Origin: Gemmatimonadota bacterium
Lineage (GTDB): Bacteria; Gemmatimonadota; Gemmatimonadetes; Gemmatimonadales; Gemmatimonadaceae
NCBI GenBank assembly: GCA_947457715.1
Contig: CANGXK010000007.1
Location: forward strand, 1 to 20,738
Direction: 5' to 3'
DNA: 20,738 nt
Below, piece by piece: positions 1 to 7,219 of the stretch (within the stretch, counting starts at the first letter, position 1; the number at the start of each line of letters is the position of its first letter). The translations under genes were made by a program, and so were the position numbers. Under the pieces are notes generated by a model, which saw nothing but the letters and a program-made list of their open reading frames with translations, had not been told where the DNA came from and did not search any database.

Positions 1-357
1 CAGGCTGCCGGTGCGTTCGGGATTCGCATCTACGCGATCGGCATCGGCAGCGAAGGCATGGCGGCCGTACCCGTTGGACGCGGACTCTTCGGCCTGCGCT
101 ATGAGAATCGCCCCGTGAAAATCGACGAGGCGCTGCTCACCGAGATCGCCACCAACACGGGCGGCCGCTACTTCCGCGCCAGGGATGCGCAGGCTCTGCA
201 GAATATCTACGAGCAGATCGACGCGCTCGAACGCTCCATTGTCGACGCCCGCGCCTATATCCGGTACACCGAGCAGTTCCGGTGGCCCCTGGTGTTGGGG
301 CTCGCCGCCCTGTTGGGTGAGCTCGTGCTGCGCGCGCGCCGCGGCGTGCTGCCATGA
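1..357 (+). CDS. batA: BatA-type VWA-domain membrane protein, C-terminal part (5' end outside window)
   Basis: The reading frame is open from base 1 and ends with TGA at 355-357, so only the last 118 residues are present. The visible part matches the end of a BatA protein. A strand with YAIGIGSEG is followed by a segment with the DEALLTEIA and GGRYFRA motifs typical of the end of the Bat von Willebrand factor A domain, then a helix with IYEQIDALE. One membrane segment (about residues 97-112 of the fragment) closes the protein, with a short arginine-rich cytoplasmic tail. Bat proteins are thought to form an envelope complex linked to stress or oxygen tolerance in Bacteroidetes and Leptospira; the exact role is unsettled. 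The next gene starts at 354, overlapping this stop as ATGA, so the two are probably translationally coupled. The MIDAS motif itself lies upstream of the window. Confidence 0.85.
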   Translation, partial: QAAGAFGIRIYAIGIGSEGMAAVPVGRGLFGLRYENRPVKIDEALLTEIATNTGGRYFRARDAQALQNIYEQIDALERSIVDARAYIRYTEQFRWPLVLGLAALLGELVLRARRGVLP

Positions 358-2045
358 CCCTCGGCACCCTCCCCCCGCTCGTCTTCGACGTGCCGTGGCT
401 GTTGCCCGCTGCGGTGCTGCTGCCACTGGCCGTTTGGTGGATGCGATCGGTGCGCACGCGTCAGCGTCGCGTCCGACTCCAGCGATACGCCGAGTCGTCG
501 GCGCTGCGTCGGCTGGTCATGATCACCGATCCCGATGAGCGCGGCCGCACCGTGCGGCTTGTGCTGATCGCGCTTCTCGCGGGGCTCGCGCTGTCGGGAC
601 CGCGCTGGGGGCTCGCCCACGGGTCGGTCAGCGCGCGCGGCATTGACATGGCGATCGCCATCGATGCCTCGCTCTCGATGATGGCGCCCGATGACCGTCC
701 GTCGCGACTCGAGCGCGTGAAGCAGGAAGTCCGTCGGCTGCGCGCCATGTCGCAGGCCGATCGGGTGGCGTTGATCGCGTTCGCCGGCCGGAGCTACATC
801 CTGACGCCCCTTACCAGCGACGACGGGGCCATCGAACTCTTCCTCGATAATCTCGATCCCTCGGTCGTGGGGCAGGCGGGTAGCTCGATTGCCCGCGCGA
901 TCCGCCAAGGCACGGAACTGCTGCTCGCCAGCGATGGCAGTGCCGACCGCGCGCTCGTGCTCATGACCGACGGCGAGGCCTTCGAACCCGCCGAAGATGT
1001 GCAGGCGGCCGCCACCGAAGCCGGCACCAAAGGCGTCAGTCTGGTGACCGTCGGGTTCGGGACGACGCAGGGCAGCACGATCCCCATTCAGGATGGCACC
1101 GTCACCCGCGAGAAGCGCGATGACGAAGGCAAGGTCGTCATCACGCGCTACGCCCCGGAGTTGCTCGAGGCGGCAGCCAAGGCGGCGGGCGGCACGTTCA
1201 TTCCCGCCGACGCGTCCGACAAGGCCACGCGCGTGCGAGGCGCCCTACGCTCGCTCCGTACGGCCAAACGGAAGGTCGATTCACGCGAGGATCACGTGCC
1301 GCGGTACCTGTGGCTGCTGCTCCCGGCGCTGGCCCTGCTCGCCTATGACACCTGGTTGCTCACCCGTCGTCGTTCGTCGGGCGAAACGGCATCGCCGCTG
1401 CCGTCCACGATGCCGCCGGTCGCACTCCTCCTCATGTTGGCCGCGCTTCCCGTCACGCTCATGTCGTGCAAGCAGGCGCCCGATCCGGCCGCCCTGTTTG
1501 CCGAAGGCCATGTGCAGGCGGCCATTGCCGGCTACCGCGCGCAGATTGCCGGCGGCGACACCACCGTGCGTACGCGCTACAACCTCGGCACCGCGCTTAT
1601 CGGCGCTGATTCACTCACGGCCGCCGCCGAGTTGCTGGAAATGGTTCGGCGCGAAAGTGATGGGGAAACGCGGATGCGTGCGCGATTCAACGCCGGCTAC
1701 GCCGCACTGGCGATGGGGCAGGCGCCGCAGAATCCTGACGCCGAGGCGTCGTTCGCGGCGGCACGTGCGGCCTATCGCGCGTTCCTCACCGCGCGCCCCA
1801 TCGATGCCGACGCCAAGTGGAACTACGAACTCGCGCTCCGGAAGCCACCGCCACCGCAGGGCGGTGGTGGTGGCGGGGGGGGCGACGCGAAGAACGACAA
1901 GCCGGATGAGCAGCCGCAGAATCAGGGCGGGCTCGATCAGAAGCAGGCCGAGGCGCTCCTGAACAGCGCCGCCCGCGAAGAGCGCGATGTCCAGGGACGC
2001 AAGCAGCGACAGGGCCGTACGCCGCCGGGAGGAAAAGACTGGTGA
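354..2045 (+). CDS. BatB-BatC fusion: VWA-domain membrane protein with exported TPR region
   Basis: This 563-residue protein joins two Bat proteins. Residues about 10-30 and 68-82 are membrane helices. The VWA domain follows, with the MIDAS metal site D104-x-S106-x-S108 and TDGE around D206, plus the PLTSDDG segment usual in Bat proteins. A third membrane helix lies near 317-338. After a short basic loop, a hydrophobic stretch from M353 ends in C372 like a lipoprotein signal, followed by TPR-like helices (about 375-500). The C-terminus has a polyglycine/asparagine/glutamine linker and ends in GKDW, as separate BatC proteins do. The inferred topology puts both the VWA and TPR parts outside the cytoplasm. 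The start at 354 overlaps the batA stop; the stop overlaps the GTG of the next gene. The VWA family call is sure; the BatC call rests on TPR pattern, tail and position. Confidence 0.85.
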   Translation: MTLGTLPPLVFDVPWLLPAAVLLPLAVWWMRSVRTRQRRVRLQRYAESSALRRLVMITDPDERGRTVRLVLIALLAGLALSGPRWGLAHGSVSARGIDMAIAIDASLSMMAPDDRPSRLERVKQEVRRLRAMSQADRVALIAFAGRSYILTPLTSDDGAIELFLDNLDPSVVGQAGSSIARAIRQGTELLLASDGSADRALVLMTDGEAFEPAEDVQAAATEAGTKGVSLVTVGFGTTQGSTIPIQDGTVTREKRDDEGKVVITRYAPELLEAAAKAAGGTFIPADASDKATRVRGALRSLRTAKRKVDSREDHVPRYLWLLLPALALLAYDTWLLTRRRSSGETASPLPSTMPPVALLLMLAALPVTLMSCKQAPDPAALFAEGHVQAAIAGYRAQIAGGDTTVRTRYNLGTALIGADSLTAAAELLEMVRRESDGETRMRARFNAGYAALAMGQAPQNPDAEASFAAARAAYRAFLTARPIDADAKWNYELALRKPPPPQGGGGGGGGDAKNDKPDEQPQNQGGLDQKQAEALLNSAAREERDVQGRKQRQGRTPPGGKDW

Positions 2046-4327
2046 AGCCATGCCTGCGCCTGCATTCCCGGCTGCTTTGTCGTCTGGCGCTGTTCGGCGG
2101 CTTGGCCACCCAAGCCGCCCCGGCCGTGCTACAGGCGCAGCCGTCGCCGACCGCCATTCTCGATCGATTGCAGGCCAACAGCAATCGGCCCGTCGACTTT
2201 CACGCGGCCACCTTTCCCGACACCGTCTTCGTCGGACAACAGGTCACCTACCAAGTCGCGGTGCTTCTCAGCGAGTCGGCACGGGCACGGCTCCGTCGCA
2301 ATCCGGAGTTCGTGCCCCCCGAGTTACGTGGTCTGCTGGCCTACGAGCTCGGAACACCGCGCCGCGTGCCGCCGCGCAGCTACGGCGGTGCCCTGTTCGA
2401 AGCGCACGTCTTTCGACGCGCACTTTTCGCCGTGGCTTCAGGCACCCTCATGGTGCCGGCCCCCCAACTGAACTACACCCTGCCACAATCGTCCAGCTAC
2501 TTCAGCCGCGAAGAGCGGTTCGTCGTGCGGGCTGAGAGTGCGCAGTTGGTGGTGAAGGCGCTTCCCGAGGCGGGGCGACCGCCGGATTTCACGGGTGCCG
2601 TGGGGGTGTTGCGCGCGTCGATCACCCTCGACTCCGCCATCGCGCGCGTCGGCGATCCGCTGGTGCTCACTATGCGCGTGAGTGGCACCGGCAATGTGAA
2701 GCTGCTGCCGCGTCCCGTGCTCGAAGTGTCGTGGGCATCCACGGTGCCTGGGACCGAGCGCGTACGTGTGGATACCAGCGGAGCGCTCGTGCGCGGCTAC
2801 AAGGAATTCGATTGGATTCTCACACCCACGCAGGCGGGCAGCGTCGATCTGCCGGCGCTGCGCTACAGTTATTTCGATCCGTATCGAGGCGTGTACGCCT
2901 ATGCCGAAACGACCCCGGGCGCGCTGACGGTCGACGATGGCACCCTCGCCGCGGTGGCCGAAGGCGACAACGTGTCGGTCGTTGCGTTGCGCGCGTGGCG
3001 GGGCGCCTCCACCATCTCGGCGGCCGAGCGGCTCGTGGCCTGGCGCCTGCCGTTGATGGTCGTGCTGCTGCTGGCACCGTTGCCGTGGCTCGTGCTCGTG
3101 ATCGGCGCGCGGGTCGGTGCCGCGCGCCGCGCGCGGGTCGCCGCCGGTGACAGCATGCCGCGCGCCGCGGCGCCGCGTGCCACGATGGATATCGGCGATC
3201 ACGCGCGCTACACGCGCCGCTCCCTGCTCGGCGCCCTGGCGCAGCGACTGAAGGTGACACCGCAGGAACTGGTCTCGCGGAGCGATGTCGGACGCACGGT
3301 CCGCCGCCGCGGGGTCACGCGCGAGACCACCCAAGCCCTGCTCACCCTGCTCGACGAACTCGCCGTGCAGGGATTCAGTGACGGCCCGGTGCCCGTTGCT
3401 GGTCCTGCTGCCCTCACGTCTCGTGCCGAGACGCTGCTCGCGCGCGTCGACGCCGAAGCGGTCACCCACGCGCGCACGATCCGATCGGCCCGGCACGCGC
3501 AGGCGCGCGTCGGCCTGTGCATCGCATTGGGGAGCGCCGCGGCCGCGCTGCAGCCTCGCCCGATCGCGGCGATGCAGGGCACACCGGTACAGACCGCCCC
3601 CGCTCCATCGGCAACTGATCGCGGGGCGACCGGCCGGGGGGCAGTCGAAGCCACGGTGGCCGGCGCCACGGCTCTGTACGGCCGGCGTCAGTATTCGCGG
3701 GCGGCCGAACAGTTCGCCCAAGCAGTCGATGCTCGGCCCGCTGATGCCGACCTGCTGGCCAACTGGGGCGCAGCCGCCTGGGCCGCCGGCGATACGGTGT
3801 CCGCCGTGATCGCGTGGCAACGTGCCGCGCGACTCGAGCCGGTCGCGGTGGATCTGCAGGAGCGACTCGCGTCGCTTCCTGCGGGAGCGCGTGGCGGGGT
3901 GGCTGAGGTCCCCATGATTCCGGTCCCGGCCTTGGCCGTGCTGGCGATGTCGGCGTGGCTCGTGGGGTGGGCCATGCTGGCGGTTGTGCGTGCACAGCGG
4001 CGTCGTGAACAGTCGCCGGCGTGGTTGGGGTTTGCCTCGACCGCCGCCGTGCTCGCGCTGCTGCTCGCCGTGAGCACCGGTGCCGCCGCCGCCTGGGGCG
4101 CTCGAGAACTCGATGCCACCGGCATGCTGGTCGTTCGGCGTCCGGGAACGATGCGCGCCGCTCCGGGCCATGACGCGAATGCGATGGGTGGCGTTGCTAC
4201 CGGCGACGTTGTGCACGTCGAAGAGGCCAGTGAAGGATGGCTCCGGGTGTTGCACGCCGACGGACGGCGCGGATGGCTGCCGGCGGCACGCACGATTCCG
4301 CTCGTATCGCCCGCCGTGACCCGATAG
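2042..4327 (+). CDS. BatD-BatE fusion: exported oxygen-tolerance protein with TPR and SH3-like domain
   Basis: This is a 761-residue protein starting at GTG 2042, which overlaps the previous stop (GTGA). Residues 1 to about 33 form a signal peptide. The next 270 residues are beta-rich and resemble BatD (oxygen tolerance) proteins: VSGTGNVKLLPRP, then GYKEFDWILTP and PALRYSYFDP. A membrane helix (about 336-357) and a basic cytoplasmic stretch follow. A second signal-like hydrophobic segment begins near R484, then a TPR region (about 545-600), two more membrane helices (about 625-648 and 659-683), and a C-terminal SH3-like domain (about 690-752) with GDVVHVEEASEGWLRVL and GWLP. TPR plus SH3 is the architecture of BatE, so I read this as BatD fused to BatE. 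Together with the two genes upstream this gives a complete Bat set in three genes. Function is inferred from family and context. Confidence 0.8.
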   Translation: MKPCLRLHSRLLCRLALFGGLATQAAPAVLQAQPSPTAILDRLQANSNRPVDFHAATFPDTVFVGQQVTYQVAVLLSESARARLRRNPEFVPPELRGLLAYELGTPRRVPPRSYGGALFEAHVFRRALFAVASGTLMVPAPQLNYTLPQSSSYFSREERFVVRAESAQLVVKALPEAGRPPDFTGAVGVLRASITLDSAIARVGDPLVLTMRVSGTGNVKLLPRPVLEVSWASTVPGTERVRVDTSGALVRGYKEFDWILTPTQAGSVDLPALRYSYFDPYRGVYAYAETTPGALTVDDGTLAAVAEGDNVSVVALRAWRGASTISAAERLVAWRLPLMVVLLLAPLPWLVLVIGARVGAARRARVAAGDSMPRAAAPRATMDIGDHARYTRRSLLGALAQRLKVTPQELVSRSDVGRTVRRRGVTRETTQALLTLLDELAVQGFSDGPVPVAGPAALTSRAETLLARVDAEAVTHARTIRSARHAQARVGLCIALGSAAAALQPRPIAAMQGTPVQTAPAPSATDRGATGRGAVEATVAGATALYGRRQYSRAAEQFAQAVDARPADADLLANWGAAAWAAGDTVSAVIAWQRAARLEPVAVDLQERLASLPAGARGGVAEVPMIPVPALAVLAMSAWLVGWAMLAVVRAQRRREQSPAWLGFASTAAVLALLLAVSTGAAAAWGARELDATGMLVVRRPGTMRAAPGHDANAMGGVATGDVVHVEEASEGWLRVLHADGRRGWLPAARTIPLVSPAVTR

Positions 4328-4335
4328 GTTGCCGT

Positions 4336-6168
4336 ATGTCGCGAATCGCCGTTCTCTCCAGTGCCGTCGCCGACCAGATCGCGGCCGGTGAGGTCGTGGA
4401 ACGCCCCGCGTCGGTGGTCAAGGAACTCGTCGAGAATGCGCTCGATGCCGGTGCGACCACCATCGACGTCACCATCGAGGACGGCGGTCGCGCACTGATC
4501 CGCATCGCCGATGATGGCAGCGGCATGGATCGCGATGATGCCGTCCTGTGTCTCTCGCGGCACGCGACGTCGAAGATCACGGCGGCCGAACAACTCGTCG
4601 GGGTGCGCAGCTATGGGTTCCGCGGCGAGGCCTTGCCCGCCATCGCATCGGTTTCCGAACTGCTGATCGAAACGGCCTCGGAAGACGGCGCCGGCACGCA
4701 GGTACGCGCCGCTGCCGGCGCCGTCCTCGAGACCCGCGAGGCGACGCGCCGCCGCGGCACCACCGTGTCGGTGCAGCGGTTGTTCTACAACACCCCCGCG
4801 CGACAGAAATTCCTGCGTAGTGCGCGGTCGGAATGGCGCGGCATCATGGATACCATGCACGCCATCGGCGCGCTGCGTCGCGATGTGCATTTCACGGTAC
4901 GTCACGACGGCAAGGTCGCCCTCGATCTGCCCGCGGTCCCGACGCTGCGTGCCCGGCTCGCCGAGTTGTGGGGACATCGCGACGTGCAACGGTTCGTCGA
5001 TCTCGACGACGTCCAGGGACCGATCCACATCACGGGGATGATCGAACGTCCCGCCGATGTGGGGACGGCCACGCGCCGCGTCCTGCTGATCATCAACGGG
5101 CGCGTCGTGCGCGATCACGGCATCATCCGCGCCGCCGAAGCCGCCTATCGTTCCACGCTGCCGTCCGGCGTGCGGCCGTCGCTCGTGCTCGCATTGCATG
5201 TGCCCGCTGCGGATGTCGACGTGAACGTGCACCCGGCGAAGTCCGAAGTGCGTCTGCGGGACCGCTGGCCCACGGAACGCGCCGTCGAGAACGCCGTGCG
5301 TCGCGCCCTCGGCCTCTTCGACGCCAGCGCCGGCATCGGATGGCGCACCTGGACACCCGTCGCGGCGCCGTCGTGGCGCGATGACGGCCATGCCATCGAG
5401 CCCGCCGCGCTACGGGCCATACCGGCCGCCGAAGGACTCTTCGCCTCGCCCGATATGTACGGCGCCCACGAGATGCACGATGCCAACGGGGCCAGCGGTG
5501 CGACGGACGCACTGGCGGGCGCACGGGCGGGCGCCGATGTCGCCGGGAATGCGGAAAACGTCGCCGTCGGCTCGCGACCCGCTGACGACACGCCCATCGC
5601 CGTCCCGCCGCTCATGCAACTGCGGCGCAGGTATCTCATGTTCGAACACGAGGACGGCGTGATTCTCATCGACCAGCACTCGGCCCATGAGCGCGTGTTG
5701 TATGAGGACTTCCTTGGTGTGCTCGAGCGCGGCGAAGCGCCGTCGCAGCGGCTGCTCTTCCCGATGACACTGCACCTCGGTCCCGATGAGGCGGACGCGT
5801 TCGAGGCCAACCGCGCGTCGTTCGAAAAGCTTGGCTTCGAGATGGACGGGTTCGGCGGCCACTCGTTACTGGTCCATGCGGTGCCGATGCCGCACCCTCG
5901 CTTCGACGCGGAACGGTGTCTCCGGGAAACCCTCGCGGCCCTGACTGGTGATCGCTCGGCCGGCGATGCCAAGCGGCACGAGCGGCTCGCAGCCACCTTC
6001 GCATGCAAGGCGGCCATCAAGGCCGGCGATGTCCTGTCGCCCGGCGAGATGCGGGCACTCTACATCGCTTTGGCCAACACGAAGCTGCCCGCGCACGACG
6101 TGCATGGTCGCTCGACGATCGTCCGGCTCTCGTGGGACGAACTCGATCGGCGCTTCGGCCGCAAGTGA
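4336..6168 (+). CDS. mutL: DNA mismatch repair protein MutL
   Basis: This is a 610-residue protein. I chose ATG 4336 because the conserved MutL N-terminus begins there; an open frame extends further upstream but overlaps the previous gene. The GHKL ATPase is intact: E33-N34 in ELVENALDAGA, DDGSGM at 59-64 and GFRGEAL at 94-100. A low-complexity alanine/glycine linker spans about 332-430. The dimerisation domain carries DQHSAHERVLYE at 446-457, the nuclease motif normally written DQHA(X)2E(X)4E, here with Ser at the fourth position. Downstream, ACKAAIKA (C557) is kept, but the usual CPHGRP reads DVHGRS (D588, H590). MutL couples mismatch recognition by MutS to strand incision; this is the MutH-independent type. 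It lies 8 bases after the Bat operon and may share its transcript. An 11-bp repeat starts at its stop codon. Confidence 0.95.
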   Translation: MSRIAVLSSAVADQIAAGEVVERPASVVKELVENALDAGATTIDVTIEDGGRALIRIADDGSGMDRDDAVLCLSRHATSKITAAEQLVGVRSYGFRGEALPAIASVSELLIETASEDGAGTQVRAAAGAVLETREATRRRGTTVSVQRLFYNTPARQKFLRSARSEWRGIMDTMHAIGALRRDVHFTVRHDGKVALDLPAVPTLRARLAELWGHRDVQRFVDLDDVQGPIHITGMIERPADVGTATRRVLLIINGRVVRDHGIIRAAEAAYRSTLPSGVRPSLVLALHVPAADVDVNVHPAKSEVRLRDRWPTERAVENAVRRALGLFDASAGIGWRTWTPVAAPSWRDDGHAIEPAALRAIPAAEGLFASPDMYGAHEMHDANGASGATDALAGARAGADVAGNAENVAVGSRPADDTPIAVPPLMQLRRRYLMFEHEDGVILIDQHSAHERVLYEDFLGVLERGEAPSQRLLFPMTLHLGPDEADAFEANRASFEKLGFEMDGFGGHSLLVHAVPMPHPRFDAERCLRETLAALTGDRSAGDAKRHERLAATFACKAAIKAGDVLSPGEMRALYIALANTKLPAHDVHGRSTIVRLSWDELDRRFGRK

Positions 6169-6219
6169 GCTGCCCGTGAGCTGCCCGTGAGCTGCCCGTG
6201 AGCCGGTCGTGAGCACGTC
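6165..6219 (+). repeat. 11-bp tandem repeat (GTGAGCTGCCC), five units, between mutL and miaA
   Basis: There are three perfect copies at 6165-6175, 6176-6186 and 6187-6197. Two diverged copies at 6198-6208 (GTGAGCCGGTC) and 6209-6219 (GTGAGCACGTC) keep register. The first unit contains the mutL stop codon and the fifth begins with the presumed miaA GTG start. Every unit carries GTGA, a potential overlapping start/stop. Confidence 0.9.
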
Positions 6220-7219
6220 GGTGGCCGACGGTGACGTCAACGCCGAACGCACGGCGTCGGCCGTGCCGCATCGCATCATCGTGGGACCCACCGCGGCCGG
6301 AAAGTCGGCACTCGCGATGGATCTCGCGCGCGCGCGCGGGCTCGCCATTGTGAGCGCCGACTCCAGGCAGGTTTACCAGGGATTCGACATCGGAACCGCC
6401 AAGCCGTCGGCCACGGATCGTGCGCTGGTGCCGCACTATGGCATCGACGTCGTCGCGCCGACCGAGCGCTACTCCGCGCACCGCTGGGCCGCGGACGCGC
6501 TTCGCTGGAGCGACCTCGCATGGCACGCCGGGACACCACCCGTGATCGTCGGCGGCACGGGCCTCTATGTGAAAGCGCTGGTCTCGCCCCTTGATGCCGT
6601 GCCCGTACTCGACCCCGTCCGTCGCGCCGCACTCGCCGCCTGGCTGGCGTCCGCTTCCGTGGCTGACCTCACGCGCTGGTGCCTCCGCCTCGACCCCGCA
6701 CGCGCCCATCTGGGCCGTACGCAACTGCTGCGGGCTGTCGAGACCGCCCTGCTCGACGGCACGCGCCTCAGCCAAGCCATGCAAGCCGGCCGCAGCGCCG
6801 GTGACGCGCGCCCTACACCGGTACGGTATCTTGTGGTCGACCCCGGGCCCGTGCTGGCCTCGCGCATCGCCAACCGCGTACGCCAGATGATCGCTGACGG
6901 ATTCCTCCACGAAGTCGAGCGGCTCAGGCAACGCGTCACACCCGATGCGCCCGCATGGTCGGCGAGCGGCTATCGCGTGGTTCGCGATGCGATCGAAGCC
7001 GCCGGAGGTGCGCCGACGAGGGACGCGGCGATCGAGCGGGTCATCATCGAAACGCGCCAGTACGCGAAACGCCAGCGTACCTGGTTTCGCCATCAGCTTC
7101 CAGCCACGCAGGTCACGCACATCAATCCCGATGCGCCCGACGCGTTTGACCAGGTGCTTGCCTGGTGGGATCACGAGGACTCCGTCGCGGACCGCGCGAT
7201 GCAGCTGAGGACCGCATGA
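6209..7219 (+). CDS. miaA: tRNA dimethylallyltransferase MiaA
   Basis: MiaA transfers a dimethylallyl group to N6 of A37 in tRNAs that read codons starting with U. The 336-residue protein has the P-loop GPTAAGKS (residues 26-33, usually GPTASGKS), the SADSRQVYQGFDIGTAKP segment that binds substrate, VIVGGTGLYVKAL, and a C-terminal stretch with TRQYAKRQRTWFRH, all characteristic of the family. The start is uncertain. GTG 6209 gives about 20 residues before the first strand; GTG 6221 and GTG 6263 are in frame and would give a more usual length. GTG 6176, also in frame, is closed by a stop within the repeat. No good ribosome binding site is visible before 6209. The stop overlaps the bshA ATG as ATGA at 7216-7219, implying coupled translation. 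Confidence 0.95.
   Translation: MSTSVADGDVNAERTASAVPHRIIVGPTAAGKSALAMDLARARGLAIVSADSRQVYQGFDIGTAKPSATDRALVPHYGIDVVAPTERYSAHRWAADALRWSDLAWHAGTPPVIVGGTGLYVKALVSPLDAVPVLDPVRRAALAAWLASASVADLTRWCLRLDPARAHLGRTQLLRAVETALLDGTRLSQAMQAGRSAGDARPTPVRYLVVDPGPVLASRIANRVRQMIADGFLHEVERLRQRVTPDAPAWSASGYRVVRDAIEAAGGAPTRDAAIERVIIETRQYAKRQRTWFRHQLPATQVTHINPDAPDAFDQVLAWWDHEDSVADRAMQLRTA

Noticed and set aside
2438..4255. 605-residue open frame antisense to the BatD-BatE gene
   Set aside because: The composition is Arg/His/Gly-rich with no motif, while the plus strand encodes a protein with signal peptide, membrane helices, TPR and SH3 features.
4237..4335. Upstream extension of the mutL frame to 4237
   Set aside because: It would overlap the previous gene by 91 bases, and MutL homology begins at the ATG at 4336.
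3688..5391. 567-residue antisense frame across the batDE-mutL junction
   Set aside because: It spans two well-supported plus-strand genes and shows no protein family signature.
7165..7215. Upstream extension of bshA
   Set aside because: It lies within miaA. The BshA N-terminal signature begins at ATG 7216.
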